From Amycolatopsis sp. GM8 (GTDB taxonomy: Bacteria > Actinomycetota > Actinomycetes > Mycobacteriales > Pseudonocardiaceae): a stretch of DNA of 64,000 bases. The DNA lies in assembly GCF_021653975.1 (NCBI RefSeq), contig NZ_JAJKFK010000006.1, positions 124,001 to 188,000 of the forward strand. Direction: 5' to 3'. Both the position numbers and the translations under genes were made by a program. Shown in pieces: positions 52,214 to 61,622 of the stretch. Every line of letters starts with the position of its first letter. Within the stretch, counting starts at the first letter, position 1. Below the pieces are notes generated by a model that made no database searches, was not told the DNA's origin, and saw only the letters and a program-made list of their open reading frames with translations.

Positions 52214-54216
52214 CGAACCTGCCCACCCGGTTCCTGCGGCCGTTCCGCCCGAACCGGCCGGTCCGCCGCTACCCGGGCCGCAACCAGCCGGTGCACTACC
52301 CGCCGCCCAGCAGCCCGACCCGCTACATCCCGGCCGCGGGCAAGCTCGGCCCACCGGCACCACCGGACGCCAAGGCACCGCCGAAGCGGGCCGTCGAGTC
52401 ACGGCCCCGGCTCGGCCAGGGCGCCGGCCGCCCCGCGATCCTCGCCGACCCGTTCGCCGGGCCCGCGCTCGCCGCGGTCGCGCTGATCCTGTGGGTCGTC
52501 GGGCTGCACCCCATCCCGCCGTCGGAGATGGGCGGTATGGGCATCGTCGCCGAGCTGTCCATCCCGACCCTGCTGTCCTATCCGATACTGGTCGCGGCGC
52601 TCGTGCTGGAACTGCTGCGCTACACCCCGCGCACCCCGTTCCTGTCCGGGTACACGCTGCTCGGCGTCGTGTTCGTGTACGGGCTGCAGCCCGCGGTCGA
52701 ACAGGTCGCGCGGCTTCCGGTCGGCTGGCTGCACGTCGGGTTCGCCGACTACATCGCCACCCACGGCGACATCCTGCACAACTACGACGCGCGGTTCTCC
52801 TGGGCCGGTTTCTTCTCCCTCGTCGCGATGATCACCAAGGCGGCCGGGATCCCGGACGCGGTCCCGCTGCTGAACTGGGCGCCGCTCGTGCTGTCCGGGC
52901 TGATGGTGCTGGGCGTGCGGGCGCTCGCGGTGTCCGCGCTCGGCAACCGGCGCGCGTCCTGGATCGCGCCGTGGATCTTCCTCGCCGCCGACTGGACCGA
53001 ACAGGACTACTTCTCGCCGCAGGGCGTCGCGATGGTGCTGCTGCTCGCCGCGCTGACGCTCACCTTCCGGCACCTGGTGCGGCCCCGGCTCACCGAACCG
53101 GTCAAGGCGAGACTGCGGGCCCGCCTCGCACCCCGCTCCAGCCCGAAGGCCCGGCTGGTCGCGCAGGGCGCGGTGGTGCTGATCGGCCTCGCGCTCGCGT
53201 TCACCCACCAGCTCACGCCGTTCCTGCTCGGCGCGCTCCTGTTGTTGCTGCTGCTGTTCGGCAGGCTGTGGCCGGCGTGGCTGCCGTTCCTCGTGCTCGG
53301 CGCCGCGGTCGTCTGGTTCTCCCTGGGCGCGTCGGAGTTCTGGAGCGGGCAGCTGATCCAGATGATCCTCAGCCCGCTCGGCGACGTCAGCTCGTCGGTG
53401 GACGAGGGCATCGTGAACCGGTTCGCCGGCGGCACCGGGCATCTGATCGTGCTCGCGGTCCGCGTCGTGACCACCGTGTTCGTGATGGGGCTGGGCGCGG
53501 TCGGCGTCGTGCTGATGCGCCGGGAGGCGCTGCGCTCGTGGCTGCTGCCGGTGCTGTGCCTGGCGCCGTTCGGGATCGCGGTCGCGCAGCCCTACGGCGG
53601 CGAAGTGTTCGTGCGGTGCTTCCTGTACTCGTTGCCGGTGCTGGCGCTGCCCGCGGCGATCGTGCTGGAACGGGCGGCGACCAGCGCGCGGCGGATGCGC
53701 TGGCGCAACCGGCCGACGCGCACCGTCCTGCTCGCCGGCATCCCGTGGCTCGTGCTGACCGGGCTGATCGCCACGACGGTCACCGCGCGCGGTGGCAACG
53801 ACGCGTACACCAGCTTCACCCGCAGCGACATCTCCGCCGCGGCGTGGGCCGTCCAGCAGGCCAAGCCCGGGCAGCGGGTGGACTCGCTGGTGAACTCGGT
53901 GCCGTTGTCGTTCAGCAGGGTCGGCGAGGTCACCCAGTACGAAGTGGACGGTTACTGCCCGCGGCTGGACCAGCTCGACCCGCTCGTCGCGTGCGTCCGC
54001 GAGTCGGGGCCGGACTATCTTGTCCTCACCCCGCCCCAGATCGCGTACCTGAAGATCTTCGACGGCGTGCCCGCCGACTACGGCGACCGGCTCGTCAAGG
54101 GGCTGGCGGACACCGGGCTGTACCGGCTCGCCTTCAACGACGACGGCTCGCTGGTGCTGGCCAGGACCGCGCCGGCGGACAACAACATCCAGGGCAGTGG
54201 TGGAGGAACAGGGTGA
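52210..54216 (+). CDS. Large polytopic membrane protein, possible polymerase or GT-C glycosyltransferase
   Basis: 668 aa. A Pro-rich cytoplasmic N-terminus (about 1-85) is followed by roughly 12 membrane helices and a C-terminal exported domain of about 140 residues. A first extracytoplasmic loop has NYDARFSWAGFFSLV, and DWTEQDYFSPQGVAMVL follows later. This layout is like GT-C transferases and Wzy-type polymerases. No exact family is recognised. Position directly after the flippase supports a role in polymerisation or transfer outside the cell. Confidence 0.78.
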   Translation: MTNLPTRFLRPFRPNRPVRRYPGRNQPVHYPPPSSPTRYIPAAGKLGPPAPPDAKAPPKRAVESRPRLGQGAGRPAILADPFAGPALAAVALILWVVGLHPIPPSEMGGMGIVAELSIPTLLSYPILVAALVLELLRYTPRTPFLSGYTLLGVVFVYGLQPAVEQVARLPVGWLHVGFADYIATHGDILHNYDARFSWAGFFSLVAMITKAAGIPDAVPLLNWAPLVLSGLMVLGVRALAVSALGNRRASWIAPWIFLAADWTEQDYFSPQGVAMVLLLAALTLTFRHLVRPRLTEPVKARLRARLAPRSSPKARLVAQGAVVLIGLALAFTHQLTPFLLGALLLLLLLFGRLWPAWLPFLVLGAAVVWFSLGASEFWSGQLIQMILSPLGDVSSSVDEGIVNRFAGGTGHLIVLAVRVVTTVFVMGLGAVGVVLMRREALRSWLLPVLCLAPFGIAVAQPYGGEVFVRCFLYSLPVLALPAAIVLERAATSARRMRWRNRPTRTVLLAGIPWLVLTGLIATTVTARGGNDAYTSFTRSDISAAAWAVQQAKPGQRVDSLVNSVPLSFSRVGEVTQYEVDGYCPRLDQLDPLVACVRESGPDYLVLTPPQIAYLKIFDGVPADYGDRLVKGLADTGLYRLAFNDDGSLVLARTAPADNNIQGSGGGTG

Positions 54217-54304
54217 GCGACTTGGAACAATGTCTCGGATCGGCTTGCGTGGCGGTGCGGGTGGCGGAACCTGAGGCGGCCCCTGGCTCCGGGATCGCCT
54301 CCTC

Positions 54305-54955
54305 ATGAATGCCAATTCACCACGTCGGCGCTGTCCTCGCCAGGAACCACCTCAGAACCCGCGGCGGCGCCGGTTGACAGCCCACAGCGAGCGGCTCCGC
54401 CGCTCCGAACCGCCGCTTGGCCGCAGACTGATGGGCCAGGTGCGGATAGAGCTCTGGGCGATGACGGTCGGCGCGGTGGTCAACGGGCTGCTCGGCAGCG
54501 CGGTCATGCCGCGCCCGCTGCGGCTGGCCGGCTACAAGCTGCTCGGCGCGCAGGTGCGTTCCGGCAACATCTTTCCCGGCCTGCGCGTCTACGGCTCGAT
54601 GCGGAACCTGGAGATCGGCCGGCGCACGTTCCTCAACGCCGAGTGCTACCTGGAGCCGGTGGCGCCGATCCGGATCGGTGAGGCCTGCCAGTTCGGCCCG
54701 CAGGCCATGATCGTCACCTCGCACCACCCGACGCTGCCCGACGGCACGGTGTCCCGGATCGCCGAGGGCCGCGCGGTCGAGATCGGCGACCGGGTGTGGG
54801 TCGGCGCGCGCGCCCAGATCCTGCCCGGTGTCCGGATCGCCGACGACGTCGTGATCGCGGCCGGCGCGGTCGTGACGCGCGACTGCCCGGTCGCGGGCGT
54901 GTACGCCGGGGTGCCGGCGCGGCTCGTCCGGAAGACGACGGTGGACACACCATGA
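54305..54955 (+). CDS. Left-handed beta-helix acyltransferase (maltose O-acetyltransferase/WbbJ-like)
   Basis: Up to 216 aa. Hexapeptide repeats run from about residue 85 to 205 (EIGRRTFLNAECYLE, PIRIGEACQFGPQAMIVTSHHP, VEIGDRVWVGARAQILPGVRI, VVTRDCPVAGVYAGVPARLV). It would acetylate a sugar hydroxyl. The first 42 codons are Arg-rich with poorer third-position bias, and ATG 54305 has no ribosome site, so the real start may be ATG 54431. The 88 bases before 54305 hold no other gene. Confidence 0.83.
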   Translation: MNANSPRRRCPRQEPPQNPRRRRLTAHSERLRRSEPPLGRRLMGQVRIELWAMTVGAVVNGLLGSAVMPRPLRLAGYKLLGAQVRSGNIFPGLRVYGSMRNLEIGRRTFLNAECYLEPVAPIRIGEACQFGPQAMIVTSHHPTLPDGTVSRIAEGRAVEIGDRVWVGARAQILPGVRIADDVVIAAGAVVTRDCPVAGVYAGVPARLVRKTTVDTP

Positions 54956-55182
54956 GCCCGGCCGATGTGCTGACGCTGGTCACCGCGGTCCTCGGGGTGG
55001 CGCTGCTGGTCGTGCTCGTGGTCCGCACCGTGCTCAAGGAACTCGCCGTCGGCCGCCGCTCCACCGACTCGGCGAGCGCGCGCACGGTGCGGATCCGCAC
55101 CCTGGACATCGTGGCGCTGGCGCTGACCGTGCTGACGGTGATCGGCGCGGTCTGGCGGATCGTGGTGGGGCTGACCGTATGA
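54952..55182 (+). CDS. Small two-helix membrane protein
   Basis: 76 aa, ATG overlapping the acyltransferase stop (ATGA). Two hydrophobic segments (ADVLTLVTAVLGVALLVVLV and TLDIVALALTVLTVIGAVW) flank a short basic loop. No family is recognised. It is likely the last gene of the long rightward operon, ending 2 bases from the stop of the converging glycosidase gene. Confidence 0.65.
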   Translation: MSPADVLTLVTAVLGVALLVVLVVRTVLKELAVGRRSTDSASARTVRIRTLDIVALALTVLTVIGAVWRIVVGLTV

Positions 55183-55184
55183 CC

Positions 55185-56414
55185 TCAGTCCAGCGTGATC
55201 GAGTACGGCGCCAGCCGCTGTTGCGCCGAGCCGGAAAGGTTGAGCGTCAACGTTTCCGGGCCGTCCGTGAAGCGCACGAGGCTGTCCGGGACGTCGCGGG
55301 TGATCCGCACCGAGCCCTCGCGCAACCGTGGCGCGAGCCAGGTCCACGCCCGCGTGAGACTCGTCGGCCCGACGTCCGGCGGCGCCGACCACAACGCGGC
55401 GTACGGCAGGTCCGCGCTCGCCTGCGGCTGCCACAGCAACATGGCCGCCGCACCCGCTTCGGCGGCTCTCGCGACGGCGTCCAGGGTGACCACGGCCCGC
55501 GCCTGGTCGGTGTTCTCGGGCGCCTGCGGGTAGAACTCCGACCACCACACGGGCAGCCCGGTCAGGTTCCGCGCCCAGCGGGTCGCGTCGGCGTAGATGG
55601 CGCTCGCGGCGCCCGGCGAGGTGATCAGGCCCTGGTCGCGGGTCAGCGTCGACGCGTCGAGTGCGACGAAGTCCGCACCGTGCTTGTGCGTGTTCCAGTA
55701 CGTGATGGCGTCGAGCGAACGCTGGTCGACGACCCCGTAGGCGCCCCGCATCGCCGACGGATGGGTGGTCGCGGCGAACAGGTCGAGCACCACGTACGGC
55801 CCGCCGATCAGCGCGTCCGGGCGCACTTTCTTCACCGCGTCGTAGACCTGGTTGTAGAAGTCGGTGAAGCCCGCGATGTCCCAGCCGCCGGCGCTGTCGT
55901 CCCAGAACCCCTTGAGTTCGTTCCACACCTGGAAGTAGCGCACCTGCGGATAGCGCTCGGCGACCTTCGCGGCCAGCGTGGCGAAGTCGCCGAAATGCGC
56001 GGGCTGCGGCGCGGCGGCGAGATCGTCCCAGTTCGTCGTACCGGCCTGGCCGCCCTTCATCCAGTCCGGTGCGCAGCACAGGGTGATCACCGGAACGCCG
56101 CCGGTCCGCCCGATCAGGTCCATCCGCTCGTCGAGCCGGGACCAGTCGTAGTCGCCCGGCGCCGGTTCGGGGTTGCCCACGCCGAAGCCCATGATGTGCT
56201 GGTTCTGCAGCAGGGGAGTGGCGCCGAGGATCCGCTCGCCGCTCGCGCGCTGGTCCGGCGGCAGCCACGAGTCCAGGCTGTACTGCCCGTGTGTCACGCC
56301 GAGCATCATCCCCGCCGTTCCGTCGGGCTCGTGCTGACCGGGCGCGGGCAGCCACAGCATCAGCGCCGTCACGAGCGCGGCCACCATCGCCAGGATGCCC
56401 ATGATCCTGATCAT
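55185..56414 (-). CDS. Membrane-anchored GH39-like glycoside hydrolase
   Basis: 409 aa. An N-terminal signal anchor (about 3-23) is followed by a TIM-barrel. The acid/base glutamate is in YFQVWNELKGFW and the nucleophile candidate in PVWWSEFYPQ. Additional motifs are VITLCCAPDWMKGG and ADFVALDAST. GH39 enzymes such as PslG are encoded within exopolysaccharide loci and trim the polymer made there, so the same role is inferred. Divergent from the GT2 gene at 56471. Confidence 0.83.
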   Translation of the reverse strand: MIRIMGILAMVAALVTALMLWLPAPGQHEPDGTAGMMLGVTHGQYSLDSWLPPDQRASGERILGATPLLQNQHIMGFGVGNPEPAPGDYDWSRLDERMDLIGRTGGVPVITLCCAPDWMKGGQAGTTNWDDLAAAPQPAHFGDFATLAAKVAERYPQVRYFQVWNELKGFWDDSAGGWDIAGFTDFYNQVYDAVKKVRPDALIGGPYVVLDLFAATTHPSAMRGAYGVVDQRSLDAITYWNTHKHGADFVALDASTLTRDQGLITSPGAASAIYADATRWARNLTGLPVWWSEFYPQAPENTDQARAVVTLDAVARAAEAGAAAMLLWQPQASADLPYAALWSAPPDVGPTSLTRAWTWLAPRLREGSVRITRDVPDSLVRFTDGPETLTLNLSGSAQQRLAPYSITLD

Positions 56415-56470
56415 GCGGGACCGATCACCGCCGCGCCCGCCGGCGGATCACACCGGAAGGAGGAATCGTC

Positions 56471-57307
56471 GTGAGACCCGCGGTCTCCGTCTGCGTTCCG
56501 GCATACCAGGCCGAGCGGTACCTCGCCGACACCGTCTCGAGCGTCCTTTCCCAGACCTTCGCCGACTTCGAGCTGGTGGTGCTCGACAACGCCTCGACCG
56601 ACCGCACCGCCGAGATCCTCGCCGGCTTCGACGATCCGCGGCTCCGCGTGGTGCGCAACGAGCACGTGCTCCCGCTGGCCGACAACTGGAACCGGGCCGT
56701 CGCCGAAACTACCGCCCCGCTGGTGAAACTGCTGTGCGCCGACGATCTGCTGCACCCGCGCTGCCTCGAACAGCAGCACGCGGCGTTCGCCGCCGAGCCC
56801 GGCCTCGCGCTCGTGTGCAGCCGCCGCGACCTGATCAACGAGCAGGCCCGGATGATCACTCGCAACCGCGGACTGCGCGGTCTGCTCGGGAGGCGGCCCA
56901 GCGCCGACGTCGTCCGCAAGATCGTCCGGCACGGCGGGAACCCGCTCGGCGAGCCGGGCGGCGCGCTGTTCCGCCGCGAGCATTTCGACAAGGTCGGCGG
57001 TTTCGACGCGCGGTGGCGGTTCCCGATGGACCTCGCGCTGTGGATCCGGCTGCTGGAGCTCGGTGACTTCTACGGGATCGAGGAGTCGCTCGCCGCCTTC
57101 CGGATCAACCGCGGCTCGGTGTCGGCACGGGCGCAGCGCGCGGAGTACGCCGAGCAGCGCGACCTGAGCGAGAGCCTGGCGGCATCACCCGATTGGGAGA
57201 TCCGGAAACGGGACCGGCTCGTCGGGGTAGCGCTGGCACCGGGCGCCCGGCTTCGCCGCCAGGCATTGTTCCTGCTGGCCAAGCATCAGGCCGAACGCGC
57301 GGAGTGA
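56471..57307 (+). CDS. GT2 glycosyltransferase
   Basis: 278 aa. AVSVCVPAYQAERYLADTVSSVL, VVLDNASTDRTAEIL, and CADDLLHPRCLEQQH carrying the DD metal motif. The late motif FRREHFDKVGGFDARWRFPMDLALWIRL is typical of cytoplasmic GT2 enzymes. GTG 56471 has AAGGAGG upstream. It starts a short group with the GH16 gene. Confidence 0.88.
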   Translation: MRPAVSVCVPAYQAERYLADTVSSVLSQTFADFELVVLDNASTDRTAEILAGFDDPRLRVVRNEHVLPLADNWNRAVAETTAPLVKLLCADDLLHPRCLEQQHAAFAAEPGLALVCSRRDLINEQARMITRNRGLRGLLGRRPSADVVRKIVRHGGNPLGEPGGALFRREHFDKVGGFDARWRFPMDLALWIRLLELGDFYGIEESLAAFRINRGSVSARAQRAEYAEQRDLSESLAASPDWEIRKRDRLVGVALAPGARLRRQALFLLAKHQAERAE

Positions 57308-57334
57308 CCGGCTCGCGCGGAAGTACGTGGAGGG

Positions 57335-57365
57335 CTGACATACACCCGAATGAGGGATGTATTTT
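57335..57365 (+). promoter_or_regulatory. Putative leaderless promoter of the GH16 gene
   Basis: CTGACA (57335-57340), 19-bp spacer, TATTTT (57360-57365), followed 6 bases later by GTG 57372. An inverted repeat ATACACCC / GGGATGTAT (57340-57347 and 57354-57362) overlaps the -10. Confidence 0.45.
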
Positions 57366-57371
57366 GTCGCG

Positions 57372-58190
57372 GTGAAACGTCGAGTGATCGTCCTCGTGGT
57401 CTGCGTGGTGCTGGCCGTCGGCGCGGTGTTCGCCGTGCGCGCCACGGCGGCACGATTCGACTCCTCCGACGCGCAAGAGGTGGTGCCGACGCTGGGTTCG
57501 AGCCTCCCGAGCGTGATCCCCACCAGATCCTCCAGCGGTGAGGCCGGGGTCGACCTGAACTGGCCGCGCGCCGACGCCGACGAGTTCACCGGCACGAAGG
57601 TCAGCTCGGCCCGCTGGCGGGTCTACGACGGGTACAACACGGCGTCCAAGGAAACCCTGGACGCCAACCTGTGCAGCCTCTCCGGCGGGATCCTGACGAT
57701 CACCGGCCTGGCCAACGACGCCGGCACCACGTGCGGCATGGCGTGGAAGCAGAACCGGACGTTCGGCCGGTGGGAGATCCGCGCGCGGTTCCCCGCGCCC
57801 GCCGACGCGGGTTTCAACCCGGTGTTCCTGCTCTGGCCCGCCGACGACGCGAACTGGATGCAGACCGGCGAGATCGACTTCGCCGAGGAGTACGACCCGG
57901 CCCGGCAGTACGTGCAGAGCTGGCTGCACGGCCCCGGCAACACCGACGGCGGCTACTACCGCAGCCAGCCGTTCGACATGACGCAGTGGCACAACTACGC
58001 CGTGGACTGGCAGCCCGACCGGATCACGCTCTACATCGACGGCCAGCCCTGGGGCGCCTACCTCGACAAGCAGTTCATCCCGCAGAAACCGATGCACCTG
58101 GTGATCCAGCAGAACTACAACCGCAAGCACCCGGGTGTCCCCGTGCGATCCTCGGTGCAGATCGACTGGGTGCGCATTTACGACAACTGA
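57372..58190 (+). CDS. Secreted GH16-family glycoside hydrolase
   Basis: 272 aa from GTG 57372 (an ATG at 57357 is in frame but has no spaced ribosome site). An N-terminal signal or anchor (about 5-27) and a Ser-rich linker precede the jelly-roll domain. The catalytic motif E-x-D-x-x-E is present in GEIDFAEE, with FGRWEIRARFP before it and HNYAVDWQPDRITLYIDG after it. GH16 enzymes cleave beta-1,3/1,4-glucans or galactans, or transfer glycans. It may process the polymer made by this locus. Confidence 0.88.
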   Translation: MKRRVIVLVVCVVLAVGAVFAVRATAARFDSSDAQEVVPTLGSSLPSVIPTRSSSGEAGVDLNWPRADADEFTGTKVSSARWRVYDGYNTASKETLDANLCSLSGGILTITGLANDAGTTCGMAWKQNRTFGRWEIRARFPAPADAGFNPVFLLWPADDANWMQTGEIDFAEEYDPARQYVQSWLHGPGNTDGGYYRSQPFDMTQWHNYAVDWQPDRITLYIDGQPWGAYLDKQFIPQKPMHLVIQQNYNRKHPGVPVRSSVQIDWVRIYDN

Positions 58191-58233
58191 GCGTGATGCT
58201 GCCCACAGGAGCGGCGGGAAATAGTCAAACGCT

Positions 58234-58244
58234 CAACCAGGTTG
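58234..58244. promoter_or_regulatory. Palindrome upstream of the nitroreductase gene
   Basis: CAACC-A-GGTTG, perfect 5-bp arms, 40 bases before ATG 58284. It could be an operator. No regulator is adjacent. Confidence 0.35.
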
Positions 58245-58283
58245 CCCTAGGGTGTTGATGTACCAGCACTCCAGGGAGATTTC

Positions 58284-58901
58284 ATGACTTCGAGCGTCAG
58301 CCTGACCGATGCGTTGCTAGTGCCGCAGGACGTGCAGGACCTGCTCTTCCGCGAGGCCCGCACGGCCAACAGCTTCAGTGCGGAGCCGGTTTCCGACGAG
58401 CAGCTCCAGGCGATCTACGATCTCGTCAAGTGGGCGCCGACGTCGATGAACACCCAGCCGCTGCGCGCGCTGGTGGTCCGCACCCCGGAAGGCAAGGAGC
58501 GGCTGCTGCCGCACATGTCCGAGGGCAACCGCGCCAAGACCGCGAGCGCCCCGGTGACCGTCGTGCTGGCCGCCGACACGGACTTCCACGAGAACCTGCC
58601 GAAGACCTTCCCGCACAAGCCGGACGCCAAGGACCTGTTCGTCGGCAGCGAGGAGGGCCGCGAGGGCTTCGCCCGGCTGAACTCGTTGCTGCAGGTCGGC
58701 TACTTCATCATCGGCGTCCGCGCCGCGGGCCTGGCCGCCGGCCCGATGACCGGCTTCGACAGCGCCGGCATCGACGGTGAGTTCTTCGCGGGCAACAAGT
58801 GGAAGTCGCTGGTCGTCGTCAACGTCGGCAAGCCGGGCGACAACCCGTGGTTCGGCCGGCTGCCGCGCCTCGACTACGACGAGGTCGTGGAGACCGTCTG
58901 A
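58284..58901 (+). CDS. RutE-like nitroreductase-family malonic semialdehyde reductase
   Basis: 205 aa flavoprotein. FREARTANSFSAEPVSDEQL, WAPTSMNTQPLRALVV, and the late GFARLNSLLQVGYFIIGVRAAGLAAGPMTGFD are typical of the RutE/HadB subgroup. RutE is linked to reduction of toxic 3-carbon aldehydes from pyrimidine breakdown. A RutA/RutB-like pair lies about 20 kb away in this window. AGGGAG precedes ATG 58284. Confidence 0.87.
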   Translation: MTSSVSLTDALLVPQDVQDLLFREARTANSFSAEPVSDEQLQAIYDLVKWAPTSMNTQPLRALVVRTPEGKERLLPHMSEGNRAKTASAPVTVVLAADTDFHENLPKTFPHKPDAKDLFVGSEEGREGFARLNSLLQVGYFIIGVRAAGLAAGPMTGFDSAGIDGEFFAGNKWKSLVVVNVGKPGDNPWFGRLPRLDYDEVVETV

Positions 58902-58975
58902 TCCCTGGCGGAAAGCTTGCGGTGGACGGCGGATAGCATCGGTGGGTCACCGTTTTCGCGCACGAGGAGCCCATC

Positions 58976-61021
58976 GTGAACCTACCGTCGTCCGTCGCAG
59001 CCGCCCCCGCTTCAAGCGTGGTGGTACCGGCCGGGACCACGGCGGGGACGGCGGTCCGCGAGGCGGGCCTGCCGACGAAGGGCGCGGACGCGATCGTGGT
59101 CGTCCGCGACGCCGGCGGCCGGCTGCGCGACCTGGCCTGGGCGCCTGAAGCGGAAACCGCGGTCGAGGCCGTCGCGGCGAACACCGACGACGGCCGCAGC
59201 GTCATCCGGCACTCCGCCGCGCACGTGCTAGCCCAGGCTGTCCAGCAGCAGTTCCCGAAGGCCAGGCTCGGTATCGGCCCGCCGGTCAAGGACGGCTTCT
59301 ACTACGACTTCCAGGTCGACACCCCGTTCACCCCCGAGGACCTGCAGGCGCTGGAGAAGCGCATGAAGCAGATCATCAAGGGCTCGCAGCAGTTCTCCCG
59401 CCGCGTCGTCGAGTCGGTCGAGGCCGCGCGCGAGGAGCTGGCGGACGAGCCGTTCAAGCTGGAGCTGGTGGACCTCAAGTCCGAAGTGGACACTGTGGAC
59501 ACATCAGAGGTGATGGAGGTCGACAGTAATCCCGCTGGCGAGCTGACCATCTACGACAACCTCGACCCGCGCACCAAGGAACGGGTCTGGAGCGACCTGT
59601 GCCGCGGCCCGCACGTGCCGACCACCAAGTACATCCCGGCGTTCAAGCTCACCCGGGTCGCCGCCGCGTACTGGCGCGGGGACGAGAAGAACCCGCAGCT
59701 GCAACGGATCTACGGCACCGCATGGGAGTCCCAGGAGGCCCTGGACGGGTACCTGGAGATGCTCGCCGAGGCCGAGCGGCGTGACCACCGCAAGCTCGGC
59801 GCGGAGCTGGACCTGTTCTCCTTCCCCGAGGAGCTGGGCTCCGGCCTGCCGGTGTTCCACCCCCGTGGCGGCATCATCCGCCGTGAGCTGGAGGCGTACT
59901 CGCGGCAGAAGCACGAGGAGCACGGCTACGAGTTCGTGAACACCCCGCACGTCACCAAGGGCGGGCTGTTCGAGACGTCGGGCCACCTGCCCTACTACGC
60001 CGAGAGCATGTTCCCCCCGATGCATCTCGAGGGCTCGGACTACTACGTCAAGTCGATGAACTGCCCGATGCACAACCTGATCTTCCGCTCGCGCGGGCGG
60101 TCCTACCGCGAGCTGCCGCTGCGGCTGTTCGAGTTCGGATCGGTGTACCGGTACGAGAAGTCGGGCGTGGTGCACGGGCTCACCCGGGTGCGCGGGATGA
60201 CCCAGGACGACTCGCACATCTACTGCACCAAGGAGCAGATGCCCGGCGAGCTGACCTCGCTGCTGACCTTCGTGCTGGACCTGTTGCGCGACTACGGTCT
60301 CGACGACTTCTACCTCGAACTGTCCACTCGGGACGATTCGCCGAAGTTCATCGGCGAGGACGCCGAGTGGGAAGAGGCCACCGAGGCGCTGCGGACGGCC
60401 GCCGAGTCCTCCGGGCTGCACCTGGTGCCGGACCCGGGTGGTGCCGCGTTCTACGGGCCGAAGATCTCCGTGCAGGCCAAGGACGCGATCGGCCGCACCT
60501 GGCAGATGTCGACCATCCAGGTCGACTTCAACCAGCCCAAGCGGTTCGAGCTGAGCTACCAGGCGGCCGACGGCACCCGGCAGCAGCCGGTGATGATCCA
60601 CCGCGCGCTGTTCGGGTCGATCGAGCGGTTCTTCGGCGTGCTCACCGAGCACTACGCGGGCGCCTTCCCGGCCTGGCTCGCGCCGGTGCAGGTGGTCGGC
60701 ATCCCGATCGCCGACGAGCACGTCGATCACCTGCGGGCGATCGAGAAAGCCTTGCGGGCCAAGGGGATCCGCGTCGAGGTGGACACCAGCGACGACCGGA
60801 TGCAGAAGAAGATCCGCACCCACACCACGCAGAAGGTGCCGTTCCTGCTGCTGGCCGGCGCCAAGGACGCCGAGGCGGGCGCGGTGTCGTTCCGGTTCCG
60901 CGACGGCGGCCAGATCAACGCGGTACCGGTGGCCGACGCGGTCGAGGCGATCGCCGGCTGGATCGCGCGCCGGGAGAACAGCTCGCCGACCGCCGAGGCG
61001 CTCGGGGCGGTTCTGGGGTGA
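58976..61021 (+). CDS. thrS: Threonyl-tRNA synthetase
   Basis: 681 aa. A short TGS-like N-terminal region, the editing domain with [12 protein letters not shown], and class II motifs: [10 protein letters not shown] (zinc cysteine), [13 protein letters not shown] and [16 protein letters not shown], then an anticodon-binding domain. GTG 58976 follows GAGGAG. The HIT gene overlaps by 4 bases. No T-box structure was seen in the short 74-base upstream gap. Confidence 0.97.
   Translation: MNLPSSVAAAPASSVVVPAGTTAGTAVREAGLPTKGADAIVVVRDAGGRLRDLAWAPEAETAVEAVAANTDDGRSVIRHSAAHVLAQAVQQQFPKARLGIGPPVKDGFYYDFQVDTPFTPEDLQALEKRMKQIIKGSQQFSRRVVESVEAAREELADEPFKLELVDLKSEVDTVDTSEVMEVDSNPAGELTIYDNLDPRTKERVWSDLCRGPHVPTTKYIPAFKLTRVAAAYWRGDEKNPQLQRIYGTAWESQEALDGYLEMLAEAERRDHRKLGAELDLFSFPEELGSGLPVFHPRGGIIRRELEAYSRQKHEEHGYEFVNTPHVTKGGLFETSGHLPYYAESMFPPMHLEGSDYYVKSMNCPMHNLIFRSRGRSYRELPLRLFEFGSVYRYEKSGVVHGLTRVRGMTQDDSHIYCTKEQMPGELTSLLTFVLDLLRDYGLDDFYLELSTRDDSPKFIGEDAEWEEATEALRTAAESSGLHLVPDPGGAAFYGPKISVQAKDAIGRTWQMSTIQVDFNQPKRFELSYQAADGTRQQPVMIHRALFGSIERFFGVLTEHYAGAFPAWLAPVQVVGIPIADEHVDHLRAIEKALRAKGIRVEVDTSDDRMQKKIRTHTTQKVPFLLLAGAKDAEAGAVSFRFRDGGQINAVPVADAVEAIAGWIARRENSSPTAEALGAVLG
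59488..59500. repeat. Imperfect copy of the dispersed palindrome (two mismatches)
   Basis: GGACACTGTGGAC inside thrS, encoding Asp-Thr-Val-Asp with ACT for Thr. Confidence 0.3.
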
Positions 61022-61560
61022 CCGAGCCCGAGATCGTTCCGCAGGACGGCATCGGCGTCCCCGACGCGCTGCAGCGCCTGTGGACGCCCCACCGGCTCGC
61101 GTATGTGCAGGGCCAGGACAAGCCCGAGGGCGACGAACCGGAGGGCTGCCCGTTCTGCCGCCTGCTCGACCTGCCCGACGAGGACGCGCTGATCATCGCG
61201 CGCGGCGAGCAGGTCTGGGCGGTGCTGAACCTGTACCCGTACAACCCGGGGCATCTGATGGTGCTGCCGTACCGGCACATCGCGGACTACCCGGACCTGA
61301 CCACCGAGGAGACCGCGGAGCTGGCGGAGTTCACCCAGCACGCGATGCAGGTGATCCGCTCGGTCTCGGGTGCGCACGGGTTCAACATCGGGATGAACCA
61401 GGGCCCGGTCGCGGGTGCTGGGATCGCCGCGCACCTGCACCAGCACGTGGTGCCCCGCTGGGGCGGCGACGCGAACTTCATGCCGGTCCTCGGGCACACC
61501 AAGGTGCTGCCGCAGCTATTGGGGGAGACCCGGGCGCTGCTGGCCGCCGCCTGGAAGTGA
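61018..61560 (+). CDS. HIT-family nucleotide hydrolase/phosphorylase
   Basis: 180 aa. The histidine triad is [20 protein letters not shown] carries possible zinc ligands, with [17 protein letters not shown] following. Actinobacterial members next to thrS resemble the Mycobacterium tuberculosis Ap4A phosphorylase Rv2613c. GTG 61018 overlaps the thrS stop (GTGA). Confidence 0.92.
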   Translation: MTEPEIVPQDGIGVPDALQRLWTPHRLAYVQGQDKPEGDEPEGCPFCRLLDLPDEDALIIARGEQVWAVLNLYPYNPGHLMVLPYRHIADYPDLTTEETAELAEFTQHAMQVIRSVSGAHGFNIGMNQGPVAGAGIAAHLHQHVVPRWGGDANFMPVLGHTKVLPQLLGETRALLAAAWK

Positions 61561-61572
61561 CCGGCAGACGCC

Positions 61573-61606
61573 GAACGCCCCTCCGCCGTTTGACGAAGGG
61601 GCGTTC
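61573..61606. terminator. Bidirectional hairpin terminator
   Basis: 10-bp perfect outer stem (GAACGCCCCT and its complement) with a partly paired centre, between the converging HIT and YceI genes. Confidence 0.75.
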
Positions 61607-61622
61607 TCGCTCGTAGGCGGGT

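Noticed and set aside
54217-54304. A possible tRNA or small gene between the large membrane protein and the acyltransferase
   Set aside because: No cloverleaf could be formed, and the only ATG frame (54228) stops after 14 codons.
52399-54315. A 638-codon frame antisense to the large membrane protein
   Set aside because: The composition is a GC artefact, with no motif and no ribosome site. The sense frame shows clear membrane helices.
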